A stretch of 43,207 nt of DNA from Chlorobiota bacterium (lineage in GTDB: Bacteria > Bacteroidota > Bacteroidia > Bacteroidales > JAADGE01): contig JAADGE010000078.1 in NCBI GenBank assembly GCA_013152535.1, positions 1 to 43,207 of the forward strand, in the 5' to 3' direction. Within the stretch, counting starts at the first letter, position 1, and every line of letters starts with the position of its first letter. A program made the position numbers and the translations under genes. The notes beneath the pieces were generated by a model. The model was given only the letters and a program-made list of their open reading frames with translations. It made no database searches and was not told where the DNA came from. This document shows, piece after piece, positions 31,878 to 41,139 of this stretch.

Positions 31878-32651
31878 ATGAAAACTAAAAAAGACATTAC
31901 CGAAAATTGGTTACCGCGATATACCGGCAGAAAACTTGAAGACTTTACGGAGTATATTCTGCTTACGAATTTCGGTTTTTATCTTGATTTATTTTCAAAA
32001 AAATACAAAGTTCCTGTTTTAGGAAAGAACAAACCTATGCCGTCTGTTTCTGCCGAAGGAATAACTTTAATTAATTTCGGAATGGGAAGTCCTAATGCCG
32101 CTACAATAATGGACTTGTTGAGTGCAATAAAAGTAACAGCAGTTTTATTTCTGGGTAAATGCGGCGGTTTGAAAAAGAAAAATAAATTGGGCGATTTAAT
32201 TCTTCCTATTGCTGCAATTCGAAATGAAGGAACATCCGATGATTATTTGCCGCCTGAAGTTCCCGCATTGCCTGCTTTTAATCTTCAAAGAGCTGTATCT
32301 TCTGTTATTGTTGAAGAAGAACGTGTATATTGGACAGGAACAGTATTCACTACAAACAAACGTGTGTGGGAATACGATGAAAGATTTAAAAAATATTTGC
32401 GTAAAACACGTGCTATGGCAATTGATATGGAAACAGCAACAATATTTACGGTTGGTTTTGCAAATGAAATTCCAACGGGGGCGTTACTCTTGGTTTCTGA
32501 CCAGCCTATGATTTCTGCCGGCATTAAAACTTCTGACAGCGATACTCACATAACAACTGAATTTGTAAACCAACATCTTGAAATAGGCATTAAATCCCTT
32601 CTCGAAATAAAAAATAACGGTCAATCTGTTAAGCATTTACGTTACGATTAA
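31878..32651 (+). CDS. amn: AMP nucleosidase
   Basis: This is 257 aa. It cleaves AMP to adenine and ribose 5-phosphate. The fold is that of nucleoside phosphorylases: LINFGMGSPNAATIMDLLSAI and FLGKCGG near the N-terminus, DLILPIAAIRNEGTSDDYLPPEVPALPAF, and AIDMETATIF with the substrate-binding Glu at about residue 185, then SDQPM. The short form without the extra N-terminal domain of the E. coli enzyme is usual in Bacteroidota. It starts 2 bp after rfbD and closes the fbp operon. Confidence 0.88.
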   Translation: MKTKKDITENWLPRYTGRKLEDFTEYILLTNFGFYLDLFSKKYKVPVLGKNKPMPSVSAEGITLINFGMGSPNAATIMDLLSAIKVTAVLFLGKCGGLKKKNKLGDLILPIAAIRNEGTSDDYLPPEVPALPAFNLQRAVSSVIVEEERVYWTGTVFTTNKRVWEYDERFKKYLRKTRAMAIDMETATIFTVGFANEIPTGALLLVSDQPMISAGIKTSDSDTHITTEFVNQHLEIGIKSLLEIKNNGQSVKHLRYD

Positions 32652-32767
32652 TACAAATTAAAAAATACCTCAACAGGTTAATTCTCAATATTCTGAAATC
32701 TCTGTCAAAAAATTATTCAACTATTTGCTTACGATAACTTTTATTCGCACATTACCCGTAAAATAAT

Positions 32768-32775
32768 TACTTTTG
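32768..32775 (+). promoter_or_regulatory. Candidate promoter of mfd
   Basis: TACTTTTG at 32768-32775; a TTCG lies 20 bases upstream in place of TTTG. It ends 32 bases before the mfd start. Confidence 0.5.
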
Positions 32776-32807
32776 CAAACCAAAAAACTTATTAAACTAT
32801 ATTAATT

Positions 32808-35800
32808 TTGAAACTCTCCGATTTTTCCGGGAAATACACAAAACATAATTCTTTTAAGAAATTGAAAGAACAACTACAAGACAATAATCAGGATAATATT
32901 CTGCTTAAAGGTCTTTATGCCTCTTCTGTATCGGTACTTTCGGCAGCCTTATTAAACGAAACACAATTTCCGCATCTTTTTATTTTATCTGACAAAGAAA
33001 AAGCCGCCTATTTTCAAAACGATTTAAAAGAATTACTTCCCGAAAAAGAAATTTTATTTTTCCCTTCTTCTTATAAACGTTCGGTTTTAAAAAACAATAC
33101 GACTAAACAGGATGACGGCAGCATTATTATGAGAACGGAGGTTTTGGATAAAGTTCGAAACAATACATCCGAAATTATTGTAAGTTATTCCGAAGCATTA
33201 TTCGAAAAAGTTACCGATCGCAATAATCTGAAAAAGAATACACTGGAATTGGTAAAAGGCGAAGAAGTTCCGATTGATTTTATTACAGAAATGCTTGATG
33301 AATACGGTTTTGAAAAAGTTGATTTTGTTTTTGAACCGGGTCAATTTGCTGTACGAGGCAGCATTATTGATATTTTTTCTTTTTCAAATGATTATCCTTA
33401 TCGAATTGATTTTTTTGATGATGAAATTGAAAGCATCAGAACCTTCGATACCGTAACGCAATTATCAAAAGAAAAATCAGAGAGAATTTCGGTTGTTCCG
33501 GATATATATAATCGCACTGAAAACAAAAATAAAATCTCTTTTTTTAACTTTATTTCCGAAAAAACAATTATTTGGTCAGATGATTTTACACTGTTTTTTG
33601 ACAAACTGAATCATATTTCGGAAACAGAGAATTATGATAATTTAATTTCTTTCAGGGAAACATCAAACATATTTTCTTATTTTAAAACAGTAGAATTTGC
33701 CGATAAATCACATTTTAAAACCAAGCAAATCTTCCTGTTTAACACTACAAAGCATGTGCAACTGAATAAAAATTTCGAACAGTTTGCAAAACAATTAATT
33801 CAGTTTAAAAAAAATGCTTACGAAAATTATATTTTCTCAACAAACGATGCACAAATTACACGTTTGAAAGAAATTTTAAAATCTGAAGAAATAATTAATG
33901 CTGTAGGAAAAGAAGATGCAGAAAACTATTTACAAAACGGATTTATTCATATTAACGGAATATTAAATGAAGGATTTTCCGATAAAAATTTGAAAATAAA
34001 CTGCTATACCGAACATCAAATATACGGCAGATACCATAAATATATTCTGCGAGGTGCAACTTACTACAAAAATAAAGAAACACTTACCCTTAAAGAATTA
34101 AACAGTTTACAGGCAGGCGATTTTGTGGTGCATTCCGATCACGGAATTGGTCGTTTCGGCGGATTACAAACCATTGATGTCGGCGGAAAATTACAGGAAG
34201 CGGTACGTTTGGTTTATAAAGATAACGATATTTTACTGGTAAATATTCATAACCTGCATAAAATTTCTAAATATAAAGGAAAAGAAGGTAAGCATCCTAA
34301 AATTTACAAACTCGGCTCCGCTGCTTGGCAAAATATTAAGAAAAAAACAAAAAGCAGAGTTAAAGATATCGCTCGGGAACTTATTGCCTTGTATGCCAAA
34401 CGAAAACAAGAAAAAGGATTTGCATATTCTCCCGATAGTTATTTACAGTACGCATTGGAATCTTCATTTATTTTTGAAGATACCCCTGATCAAAAATCTT
34501 CAATCGAAGCTGTAAAGCGTGATATGGAAAACGATATACCCATGGATAGGTTGGTATGCGGAGACGTAGGCTTCGGGAAAACCGAAATTGCCGTGAGAGC
34601 AGCATTTAAAGCCGTTGCCGACAACAAACAAGTAGCGGTTTTAGTGCCCACAACAGTTCTGACATTACAACATTTTAAAACTTTTGCTTCGCGACTGAAG
34701 AATTTACCTTGTACGGTTGATTTTTTAAGCCGTTTAAAATCTTCGGCACAACAACAAGAAACCTTAAAAAAACTTGCAGCAGGTGAAACAGACATTATCA
34801 TCGGCACTCATCGATTGGTCAGTAAAGATGTTAAATTTAAAGACTTGGGACTGATGATAATTGATGAAGAACAAAAATTCGGAGTTGCCGTTAAAGAAAA
34901 ACTGAAAGCACTTAAAGTAAATGTTGATACTTTGACCTTAACCGCCACGCCCATTCCTCGTACCTTGCAATTTTCATTAATGGGAGCCCGAGATTTATCA
35001 ATTATTAATACCGCACCGCCCAACCGTTATCCAATTCATACAGAATTGCATCGTTTTGATAAAGAAATCATTAAAAATGCAATAGATTACGAATACCGAC
35101 GAAACGGACAAGTATTTTTCATTCATAATCGCATTAATACCATTTACGAAATAGAATCTTTAATAAATCGCTTAAATCCGCAAATTCGTACAACGGTAAT
35201 GCACGGAAGAATGAAACCTTATGAACTTGAAAAAATTATGACCGGTTTCATTAACGAAGATTATGATGTGATGATTGCAACAACAATTATTGAATCAGGA
35301 TTAGATATTCCGAATGCAAATACCATCATCATAAATAATGCACAGAATTTCGGCTTAAGTGATTTGCACCAACTCCGCGGCAGAGTCGGGCGTTCAAATA
35401 AGAAGGCATTTTGTTATCTGCTGGCTCCTCCTCTTTCATCTTTGACCAATGAAGCTCGTCAGCGACTGCGTGCCGTTGAAACTTTTTCGGAACTCGGCAG
35501 CGGTTTCAATATTGCTATGCAGGATTTGGATATCAGAGGTGCCGGGAATATGCTCGGCGGCGAACAAAGCGGTTTTATTGCCGATATCGGATTTGAAAAT
35601 TACCATAAAATTTTGGACGAAGCCATTCAGGAACTTCGTGAAGAAGAATTTAAAGAGCTTTTTGCAAAAAATAAAAAAGGTGAGATTTCTGTTGAAAAAT
35701 CTGAAATTAAATTTGTCAGGGATTGTCATATCGATACGGATTTAGAAATTCGTTTTCCTGAAAGTTATATAGAAAATGTGGAAGAACGTCTGAGATTATA

Positions 35801-36185
35801 CAAACGTTTGGATGCAATTGATAATGAAGACATTTTAACAACTTTTGAAGATGAATTAATCGATCGTTTCGGAAAGTTTCCTAAAGCTTGCAAAGAATTG
35901 ACTGACGCTGTTCGACTTCGCAGAGAAGCAATGAGTTTGGGTATTGAAAAAATTCTTTTGCGTAATAAAAAAATGGTTTGTTATTTGGTTTCAAATAAAG
36001 AATCACTTTATTATCAATCGGATGTCTTCGGTAATATTTTAGAATTTATCAAAAGATATCCGAAAAAAACAATGCTGAAAGAACGTAACAGTAAATTAAC
36101 AATGACTTTTCAGAATATTAAATCGGTAAAAGAAGCAATGGCTGTATTAACAATAATTAAGAAAAGCATTGAAACAAACAATTAA
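32808..36185 (+). CDS. mfd: Transcription-repair coupling factor Mfd
   Basis: This is 1125 aa with a TTG start (KLSDFSGKY follows, as in relatives). It removes stalled RNA polymerase and recruits UvrA. In order: UvrB-homology module (about 25-330), RNA-polymerase-interacting CarD-like domain (about 425-500, LQAGDFVVHSDHGIGRFGG), and RecG-like translocase with GDVGFGKTEIAVRA (about 585), DEEQKFGV, TATPIPRTLQFSLMGARD, SGLDIPNANTIIINNA and the motif region GRVGRSNKKAFCYLL. The TRG motif GGEQSGFIADIGFENYHKIL and the C-terminal UvrA-interaction-masking domain (about 970-1125) follow. Complete. Confidence 0.95.
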   Translation: MKLSDFSGKYTKHNSFKKLKEQLQDNNQDNILLKGLYASSVSVLSAALLNETQFPHLFILSDKEKAAYFQNDLKELLPEKEILFFPSSYKRSVLKNNTTKQDDGSIIMRTEVLDKVRNNTSEIIVSYSEALFEKVTDRNNLKKNTLELVKGEEVPIDFITEMLDEYGFEKVDFVFEPGQFAVRGSIIDIFSFSNDYPYRIDFFDDEIESIRTFDTVTQLSKEKSERISVVPDIYNRTENKNKISFFNFISEKTIIWSDDFTLFFDKLNHISETENYDNLISFRETSNIFSYFKTVEFADKSHFKTKQIFLFNTTKHVQLNKNFEQFAKQLIQFKKNAYENYIFSTNDAQITRLKEILKSEEIINAVGKEDAENYLQNGFIHINGILNEGFSDKNLKINCYTEHQIYGRYHKYILRGATYYKNKETLTLKELNSLQAGDFVVHSDHGIGRFGGLQTIDVGGKLQEAVRLVYKDNDILLVNIHNLHKISKYKGKEGKHPKIYKLGSAAWQNIKKKTKSRVKDIARELIALYAKRKQEKGFAYSPDSYLQYALESSFIFEDTPDQKSSIEAVKRDMENDIPMDRLVCGDVGFGKTEIAVRAAFKAVADNKQVAVLVPTTVLTLQHFKTFASRLKNLPCTVDFLSRLKSSAQQQETLKKLAAGETDIIIGTHRLVSKDVKFKDLGLMIIDEEQKFGVAVKEKLKALKVNVDTLTLTATPIPRTLQFSLMGARDLSIINTAPPNRYPIHTELHRFDKEIIKNAIDYEYRRNGQVFFIHNRINTIYEIESLINRLNPQIRTTVMHGRMKPYELEKIMTGFINEDYDVMIATTIIESGLDIPNANTIIINNAQNFGLSDLHQLRGRVGRSNKKAFCYLLAPPLSSLTNEARQRLRAVETFSELGSGFNIAMQDLDIRGAGNMLGGEQSGFIADIGFENYHKILDEAIQELREEEFKELFAKNKKGEISVEKSEIKFVRDCHIDTDLEIRFPESYIENVEERLRLYKRLDAIDNEDILTTFEDELIDRFGKFPKACKELTDAVRLRREAMSLGIEKILLRNKKMVCYLVSNKESLYYQSDVFGNILEFIKRYPKKTMLKERNSKLTMTFQNIKSVKEAMAVLTIIKKSIETNN

Positions 36186-36220
36186 TAATGGTATTTTAAC
36201 AGAAATATTAAAGTTCAATT

Positions 36221-37330
36221 ATGAAAAAAATTCTCATTTTACTCATCCCTGTTCTCCTGTTTTTATCGTGCAATAATTCAGATAATAAAGATAAAGATTA
36301 TTTATTAAAAGCATATATAACAGGTTATTTCAACGGTGATGTCGGGTTATATAAAGTACGAAAAGGAAAATTGATAATTATTGATTCACTTCATATGAAA
36401 AAAAGTAAATTCAAATTTAAACATGTGAAGATAAAAACTCCTGAAATGCTTTGGTTTGTTATTGACAAAGGAAATTTTGTCATTCAATGTTTTGCGGACC
36501 CGCACGATATGCAAATTAATGCCGATTATAATAATAAAAGCAAATTAGAGGTACAAGGATCAAAAACAAATGAGGAATATGTTTCTTTTTTAGAAAATAA
36601 TTCCGTATATGAAAATAAGCAATTAAAAATCAATGAGCAAAAAGATTTGGCTTTTGCAAATAAGGATACTGCGTTATTTAAATCTTTAGATTCTGCATTA
36701 AACAGTGTAACTGAAAATCAAATAAATTTTATTAAAAAATATGCTTACGAAAACAATAAGAGTTTTGTCTCATTATATATTACATTAAGTAATTTGTCCG
36801 ATTATTTAAAACTTCAGGAATTAGAAAAAATTGTTAATAATTTTGCAGATACCTTAAAACAATCGCCGTACTATATTGAATTAAAAGATTTGATAAAAGC
36901 AAAGAAGAACGTATTACCCGAAATGCAGGCACCGGATTTTTCATTACCCGATACTTCCGGAATAGCGGTTTCTTTGTCTTCTTTACAAGGAAAATATGTT
37001 TTATTGGATTTTTCTGCTTCTTGGAACGGCACATGTCGCATTCAAAATAAAACACTTAAAAAATTATATAAAAAATATCATTCTTCCGAATTTGAAATTT
37101 ATCAGGTATCAATTGAGAATAATATGCAGCAATGGAAAAATATCATACATGCCGACAATATTAATTGGATAACGGTTTCGGATATTAAAGGTTTGAATTC
37201 GGAAGTATTACAATTATATACTGTCAGACAACTGCCTCAATATTTTTTACTGAATAAAAACGGAATTATTATTAAAACCGGAAATGATTTAAAAGAAATT
37301 GAGAAAAAATTGGGGAAAATTTTAAGCTGA
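36221..37330 (+). CDS. DUF4369 thioredoxin-like lipoprotein with a degenerate active site
   Basis: This is 369 aa. The lipoprotein signal ends LLFLSC (lipid-modified Cys17), placing it in the periplasm. DUF4369 spans about 25-135, a helical linker about 136-235, and a TlpA/ResA-like thioredoxin fold about 238-369 (APDFSLPDTSG ... LLDFSASWNGTCR). The canonical WCxxC is SWNGTC here: Asn269 replaces the nucleophilic Cys and only Cys272 remains, so normal disulfide exchange is unlikely. It could be a binding protein or a one-cysteine variant. It stands alone between mfd and mutS2. Confidence 0.85.
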   Translation: MKKILILLIPVLLFLSCNNSDNKDKDYLLKAYITGYFNGDVGLYKVRKGKLIIIDSLHMKKSKFKFKHVKIKTPEMLWFVIDKGNFVIQCFADPHDMQINADYNNKSKLEVQGSKTNEEYVSFLENNSVYENKQLKINEQKDLAFANKDTALFKSLDSALNSVTENQINFIKKYAYENNKSFVSLYITLSNLSDYLKLQELEKIVNNFADTLKQSPYYIELKDLIKAKKNVLPEMQAPDFSLPDTSGIAVSLSSLQGKYVLLDFSASWNGTCRIQNKTLKKLYKKYHSSEFEIYQVSIENNMQQWKNIIHADNINWITVSDIKGLNSEVLQLYTVRQLPQYFLLNKNGIIIKTGNDLKEIEKKLGKILS

Positions 37331-37486
37331 GAAAAATTATTTATAAAAAAACTTTAAGAGGTTTGTAATTGCTGACTTAGCTTGTCGAAGTAAGCATATC
37401 TGACAAATTTTCAAAACCTGTCATAATAAAAAACAAAAAAAAGTGTAATTTCGGCACTGACAAGAAACATAAGCAGAAACGCAATA

Positions 37487-39946
37487 ATGAGTAAGATATA
37501 TCCGAAAGAATTTGAACAAAAAACCGAATTCAATAGAATACGAGAACTTATAAAACAGAATTGTTTAAGTAATTCAGGCAAGAAAAAAGTTGACGAAATA
37601 TCTTTTTTAACAGAGATTAAACCTCTTGAATATAAACTTAATTTAACGTCCGAATTTAAACACATAGTTCAATTTAAAGATAATTTCCCTACGAGTTATT
37701 TTATTGATACACAATCATATTTTGAAAGAACCAAAGATATAGGAACCTATTTTACCGAAAAAGAATTATTCGATATCGTGCGTTCTTTATCAACCGTTAA
37801 AGCCATTATTAATTTCTTCGGGAATGATGAAGAAAACCGATATTCCGCACTAAAACAGTTAACAAATAAAGTTCAGGTTTTTCCTTTCGTCATTCAAAAA
37901 ATCAATTCTGTTATTGACAAATACGGAGAGCTGAAAAATAATGCCTCACCGGAACTGTCTAAAATCCGAAATAACTTATCAAAAAAACAATCGAGTGTTT
38001 CACAAACCATTCATAAAATTATTAAGAAACAAATTGATGCCGGAGTTGTTGACAGTGATGCAGAAATATCTGTCAGGGATAATAAATTGCTGATTCCGGT
38101 TGAAGCTAAAAACAAACGCAAAATAAAAGGAATTATATACGGAGAATCGGCGACGGGTAAAACATCATACATCGAACCCATTGAAGTCGTTACACTGAAT
38201 AATGAAATAAAAGAACTGGAATTTGCCGAACTCCGAGAAATCAAACGAATTTTAACTGAAATTACCGATATATTAAGGCCGTATTTTGAGGATTTAAAAT
38301 TAACTTACGATTTTATGGCAACCATCGACTTTATAAGAGCAAAAGCATTATTTGCAGTTGATACAGAAGCCGTAAAACCAAAGTTGACTAAAAAAAATGA
38401 TATTGAATTTTTAAATGCCAAACACCCTTTACTCTTTCTTTCACATAAAAAATCAAACAAAAAAGTTATCCCTTCAGACATTAGATTAAATAAAGAACAA
38501 CGCATATTAATTATTTCCGGACCGAATGCCGGCGGAAAATCCGTAGTTCTTAAAACAACAGCTGTTTTACAATATATGCTGCAATGCGGTTTGTTAATTC
38601 CTGTAAGAGATATTTCGGTTACCGGAATTTTTAAAAATATTTTTCTTGACATTGGTGATGAACAATCAATTGAAAATGATTTGAGCACTTACAGTTCACA
38701 TCTTCAAAATATGAAATACTTTACGGAAAATGCCGATGAAGAAAGCTTAATTTTAATTGACGAATTCGGAACCGGAACCGAACCTATGCTCGGCGGTGCC
38801 ATTGCAGAAGCCGTCCTGGAACACATTAACCAATCCGGTGCTAAAGGAATTATCACAACACATTATACTAATTTAAAGCACTTTGCAGACAATAACGATG
38901 GGATTATTAATGCTGCAATGCTGTACGATAATGATAAAATGCAAGCACTTTACCAAATGGAAATCGGAAAACCGGGAAGTTCATTTGCATTTGAAACAGC
39001 CGAAAAAACCGGTTTAAGCAGAACGATTTTAGAACTTGCAAAATCCAAAATCGATAAAAATCAAATTGACTTTGAAAAAGCATTAAAACAAGCACAACAC
39101 GAAAAAAGAAAACTCAAACAAAGTAAACGAAACATCAGAAGTACAGAAAATAAACTCAGTGAAACGCTGGAAAAATATGAAAATGAACTTGAGAACCTTC
39201 TGCATAAGAAAAAAGAAATTTTAAAGAATGCAAAAACAGAAGCTGAAGAAATAGTAAATTCTTCAAACAAAAGAATTGAGCAAACCATTCTTAAAATTAA
39301 ACAACAAAATGCCGAAAAAGAACAAACAAAGCAACTTCGCAAAGAACTGAACGAATACATTCTGAAAGAAAAAGAAAAGCAAAAAGCCGAAGACGAAAAA
39401 ATCAGTCAAAAAATTGAAAAACTAAAACAAAAAAAAGACAGACGAAAAAAAAGTACTTCAAAAACTCAAACAGAAGTTAAAAAAATCAAAACATTACAAA
39501 AAGGTGATTATGTGAAGATTAAAGGATTAAATACGATAGCTGAAGTTATTTCAATTAAGAAACACAAAGCAATAGTAATCGGCAATAATGTTCAATTAAC
39601 CGTTGATACCGACAAACTCGAATTTACAAACCAAAAACCAAGAAAAATAAGCAAACCCGGTATCAATATTATCATAAATACTGACACCGAAACAGAAAAT
39701 TTCCTTGCACAGCTTGATGTAAGAGGCAAACGTGCCGAAGATGCTTTGTATGAAGTTTCTCGCCGAATTGACAATGCAATTGTAAAGCAAACACGACATT
39801 TAAAAATACTTCACGGAACCGGTAACGGAATTTTGAGAGAAGCTGTCAGAGCTTATTTACGAACGCATCAATTAGTAAAAAGTTTTAAAGACGAGCGTAT
39901 TGAAGCCGGCGGTGCGGGAATTACTTTAATTGAACTGGATATTTGA
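37487..39946 (+). CDS. mutS2: MutS2 / RqcU-type ATPase with Smr domain
   Basis: This is 819 aa. The MutS-like core and clamp (about 1-310) are followed by the ATPase ISGPNAGGKSVVLKT (about 343-357), the LILIDEFGTGTEP Walker B (about 420) and TTHYTNLKHFA. A long coiled coil lies at about 520-660 (very Lys/Glu-rich), a small beta domain KGDYVKIKGL at about 670-720, and the Smr endonuclease domain at about 742-819 with LDVRGKRAEDAL and HGTGNGILREAV. MutS2 does not act in mismatch repair; it limits recombination and, in Firmicutes, splits collided ribosomes. Intact. Confidence 0.94.
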   Translation: MSKIYPKEFEQKTEFNRIRELIKQNCLSNSGKKKVDEISFLTEIKPLEYKLNLTSEFKHIVQFKDNFPTSYFIDTQSYFERTKDIGTYFTEKELFDIVRSLSTVKAIINFFGNDEENRYSALKQLTNKVQVFPFVIQKINSVIDKYGELKNNASPELSKIRNNLSKKQSSVSQTIHKIIKKQIDAGVVDSDAEISVRDNKLLIPVEAKNKRKIKGIIYGESATGKTSYIEPIEVVTLNNEIKELEFAELREIKRILTEITDILRPYFEDLKLTYDFMATIDFIRAKALFAVDTEAVKPKLTKKNDIEFLNAKHPLLFLSHKKSNKKVIPSDIRLNKEQRILIISGPNAGGKSVVLKTTAVLQYMLQCGLLIPVRDISVTGIFKNIFLDIGDEQSIENDLSTYSSHLQNMKYFTENADEESLILIDEFGTGTEPMLGGAIAEAVLEHINQSGAKGIITTHYTNLKHFADNNDGIINAAMLYDNDKMQALYQMEIGKPGSSFAFETAEKTGLSRTILELAKSKIDKNQIDFEKALKQAQHEKRKLKQSKRNIRSTENKLSETLEKYENELENLLHKKKEILKNAKTEAEEIVNSSNKRIEQTILKIKQQNAEKEQTKQLRKELNEYILKEKEKQKAEDEKISQKIEKLKQKKDRRKKSTSKTQTEVKKIKTLQKGDYVKIKGLNTIAEVISIKKHKAIVIGNNVQLTVDTDKLEFTNQKPRKISKPGINIIINTDTETENFLAQLDVRGKRAEDALYEVSRRIDNAIVKQTRHLKILHGTGNGILREAVRAYLRTHQLVKSFKDERIEAGGAGITLIELDI

Positions 39947-40037
39947 GAAACAAAGTTATAAAGTTCGCAAAGCTCAGAATTGAAAAATTATCCGAAAAAT
40001 TAACTCACCATAAAATATTCCTGTATTCTGTCATTAA

Positions 40038-40322
40038 GAACCTGAACTCGATATAAGATTTCTCTCACAGAAATCCGATAGTGTATTAGATTTGTGCTGA
40101 AAATCATAAAGTTATAACGGGTTATATCGTATAACGGGTTATATCGAAGGATTCTCAGTGCAAAGATGATACACTATCGAATTTTTATTTGAGAATTTCA
40201 TTAATTAACTCATATACTTCCTCATATTTATTCGTATTATCCCGACAGTACTTCATAAATATGACTTGTATATGAGCTAATTATCTGAAACTGTGAGCAA
40301 AGCTTATATCGAGTTCAGGTTC
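40038..40322. repeat. 285-bp nested inverted-repeat element (three-way junction fold)
   Basis: The ends are a perfect 20-bp inverted repeat (GAACCTGAACTCGATATAAG at 40038-40057, complement at 40303-40322), extended inward by CTCACAG (40064-40070) / CTGTGAG (40291-40297). Inside are two separate hairpins. A: CGATAGTGTAT (40076-40086) / ATACACTATCG (40169-40179) with further imperfect pairing, its loop holding two tandem TATAACGGGTTATATCG units. B: ATTAACTCATATAC / GTATATGAGCTAAT (about 40204-40217 / 40269-40282, one mismatch) enclosing TCATATTTAT / ATAAATATGA. No coding frame. It is MITE-like or a structured RNA. Confidence 0.85.
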
Positions 40323-40343
40323 ACAATAAAACTGAAAAACTTT

Positions 40344-40373
40344 TTTGGTTTTAAAAGTTTTCGTTTACTTTTG
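40344..40373 (+). promoter_or_regulatory. Candidate promoter of the TetR gene
   Basis: TTTG (40344-40347), 18 bases, TACTTTTG (40366-40373), 23 bases before the start codon. It lies just outside the 285-bp element. Confidence 0.55.
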
Positions 40374-40396
40374 CCGAATAATACACAACCTTAATA

Positions 40397-40996
40397 ATGG
40401 ATACAAAACAAAGAATAATCGAAGAATCTCTGAATCTATTCCTTCACTACGGAATTAAAAGCATCACGATGGATTCTATTTCTGAAACTTTAGGTATCTC
40501 AAAACGAACCATTTATGAATTATTTAAAGATAAAGATGATCTTTTGAAAAATTGTATTGAATATAAAATTATTGAATCGGAAAAAGAAAATCAGGAAATT
40601 ATCAAAAATTCAGAAAATGTTATAGATGCATTTCTTACTCACATTAAAAGGAATGTAGAAATGATGAAAGTAATAAATCCCTTATTTTTTTTTGACGCAA
40701 AGAAATATCATCCCGAAGTTTTCAAATTAACAGGACAAGAACATAAGAACAAAGGATGCAAGCAAATTATTGAATTAGTAAGTCAAGGAAAAAAAGACGG
40801 ATTTATTCGATCGGAAGTAAATGAAGATATAATTGCAAAACTGATAACCGAACAATTCAAAATCTTAGGGAATGACGATTTATTTCCTCCTGATAAATAC
40901 TCTAAATCTGAAATATTTGAAAATATTGCTGTTAATTTTATCAGAGGAATTGCTACAGAAAAAGGTTTGGCAGTTGTTAATAAACACAGATTTTAA
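40397..40996 (+). CDS. TetR/AcrR-family regulator of the efflux locus
   Basis: This is 199 aa. The N-terminal TetR helix-turn-helix spans about 8-52 (IIEESLNLFLHYGIKSITMDSISETLGISKRTIYELFKDKDDLL). The rest is the helical ligand domain (about 60-199). TetR-TolC-adaptor-RND gene sets are common in Bacteroidota, and the regulator usually represses the pump. The TolC gene starts 143 bp downstream, with an A+T-rich gap that may hold the operator. The inducer is unknown. Confidence 0.85.
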   Translation: MDTKQRIIEESLNLFLHYGIKSITMDSISETLGISKRTIYELFKDKDDLLKNCIEYKIIESEKENQEIIKNSENVIDAFLTHIKRNVEMMKVINPLFFFDAKKYHPEVFKLTGQEHKNKGCKQIIELVSQGKKDGFIRSEVNEDIIAKLITEQFKILGNDDLFPPDKYSKSEIFENIAVNFIRGIATEKGLAVVNKHRF

Positions 40997-41139
40997 AAAA
41001 TTTTATCCGATAAAAAACTTTTAATAATAAAATAGTTTTATGAGTACAAGTATAAAAAACAAATAATTGATAAAACTTAAAATTAATTGAAAAAATATTT
41101 TCTAAAATAAAAAATTTAACAATTTAACAAATATACAAA

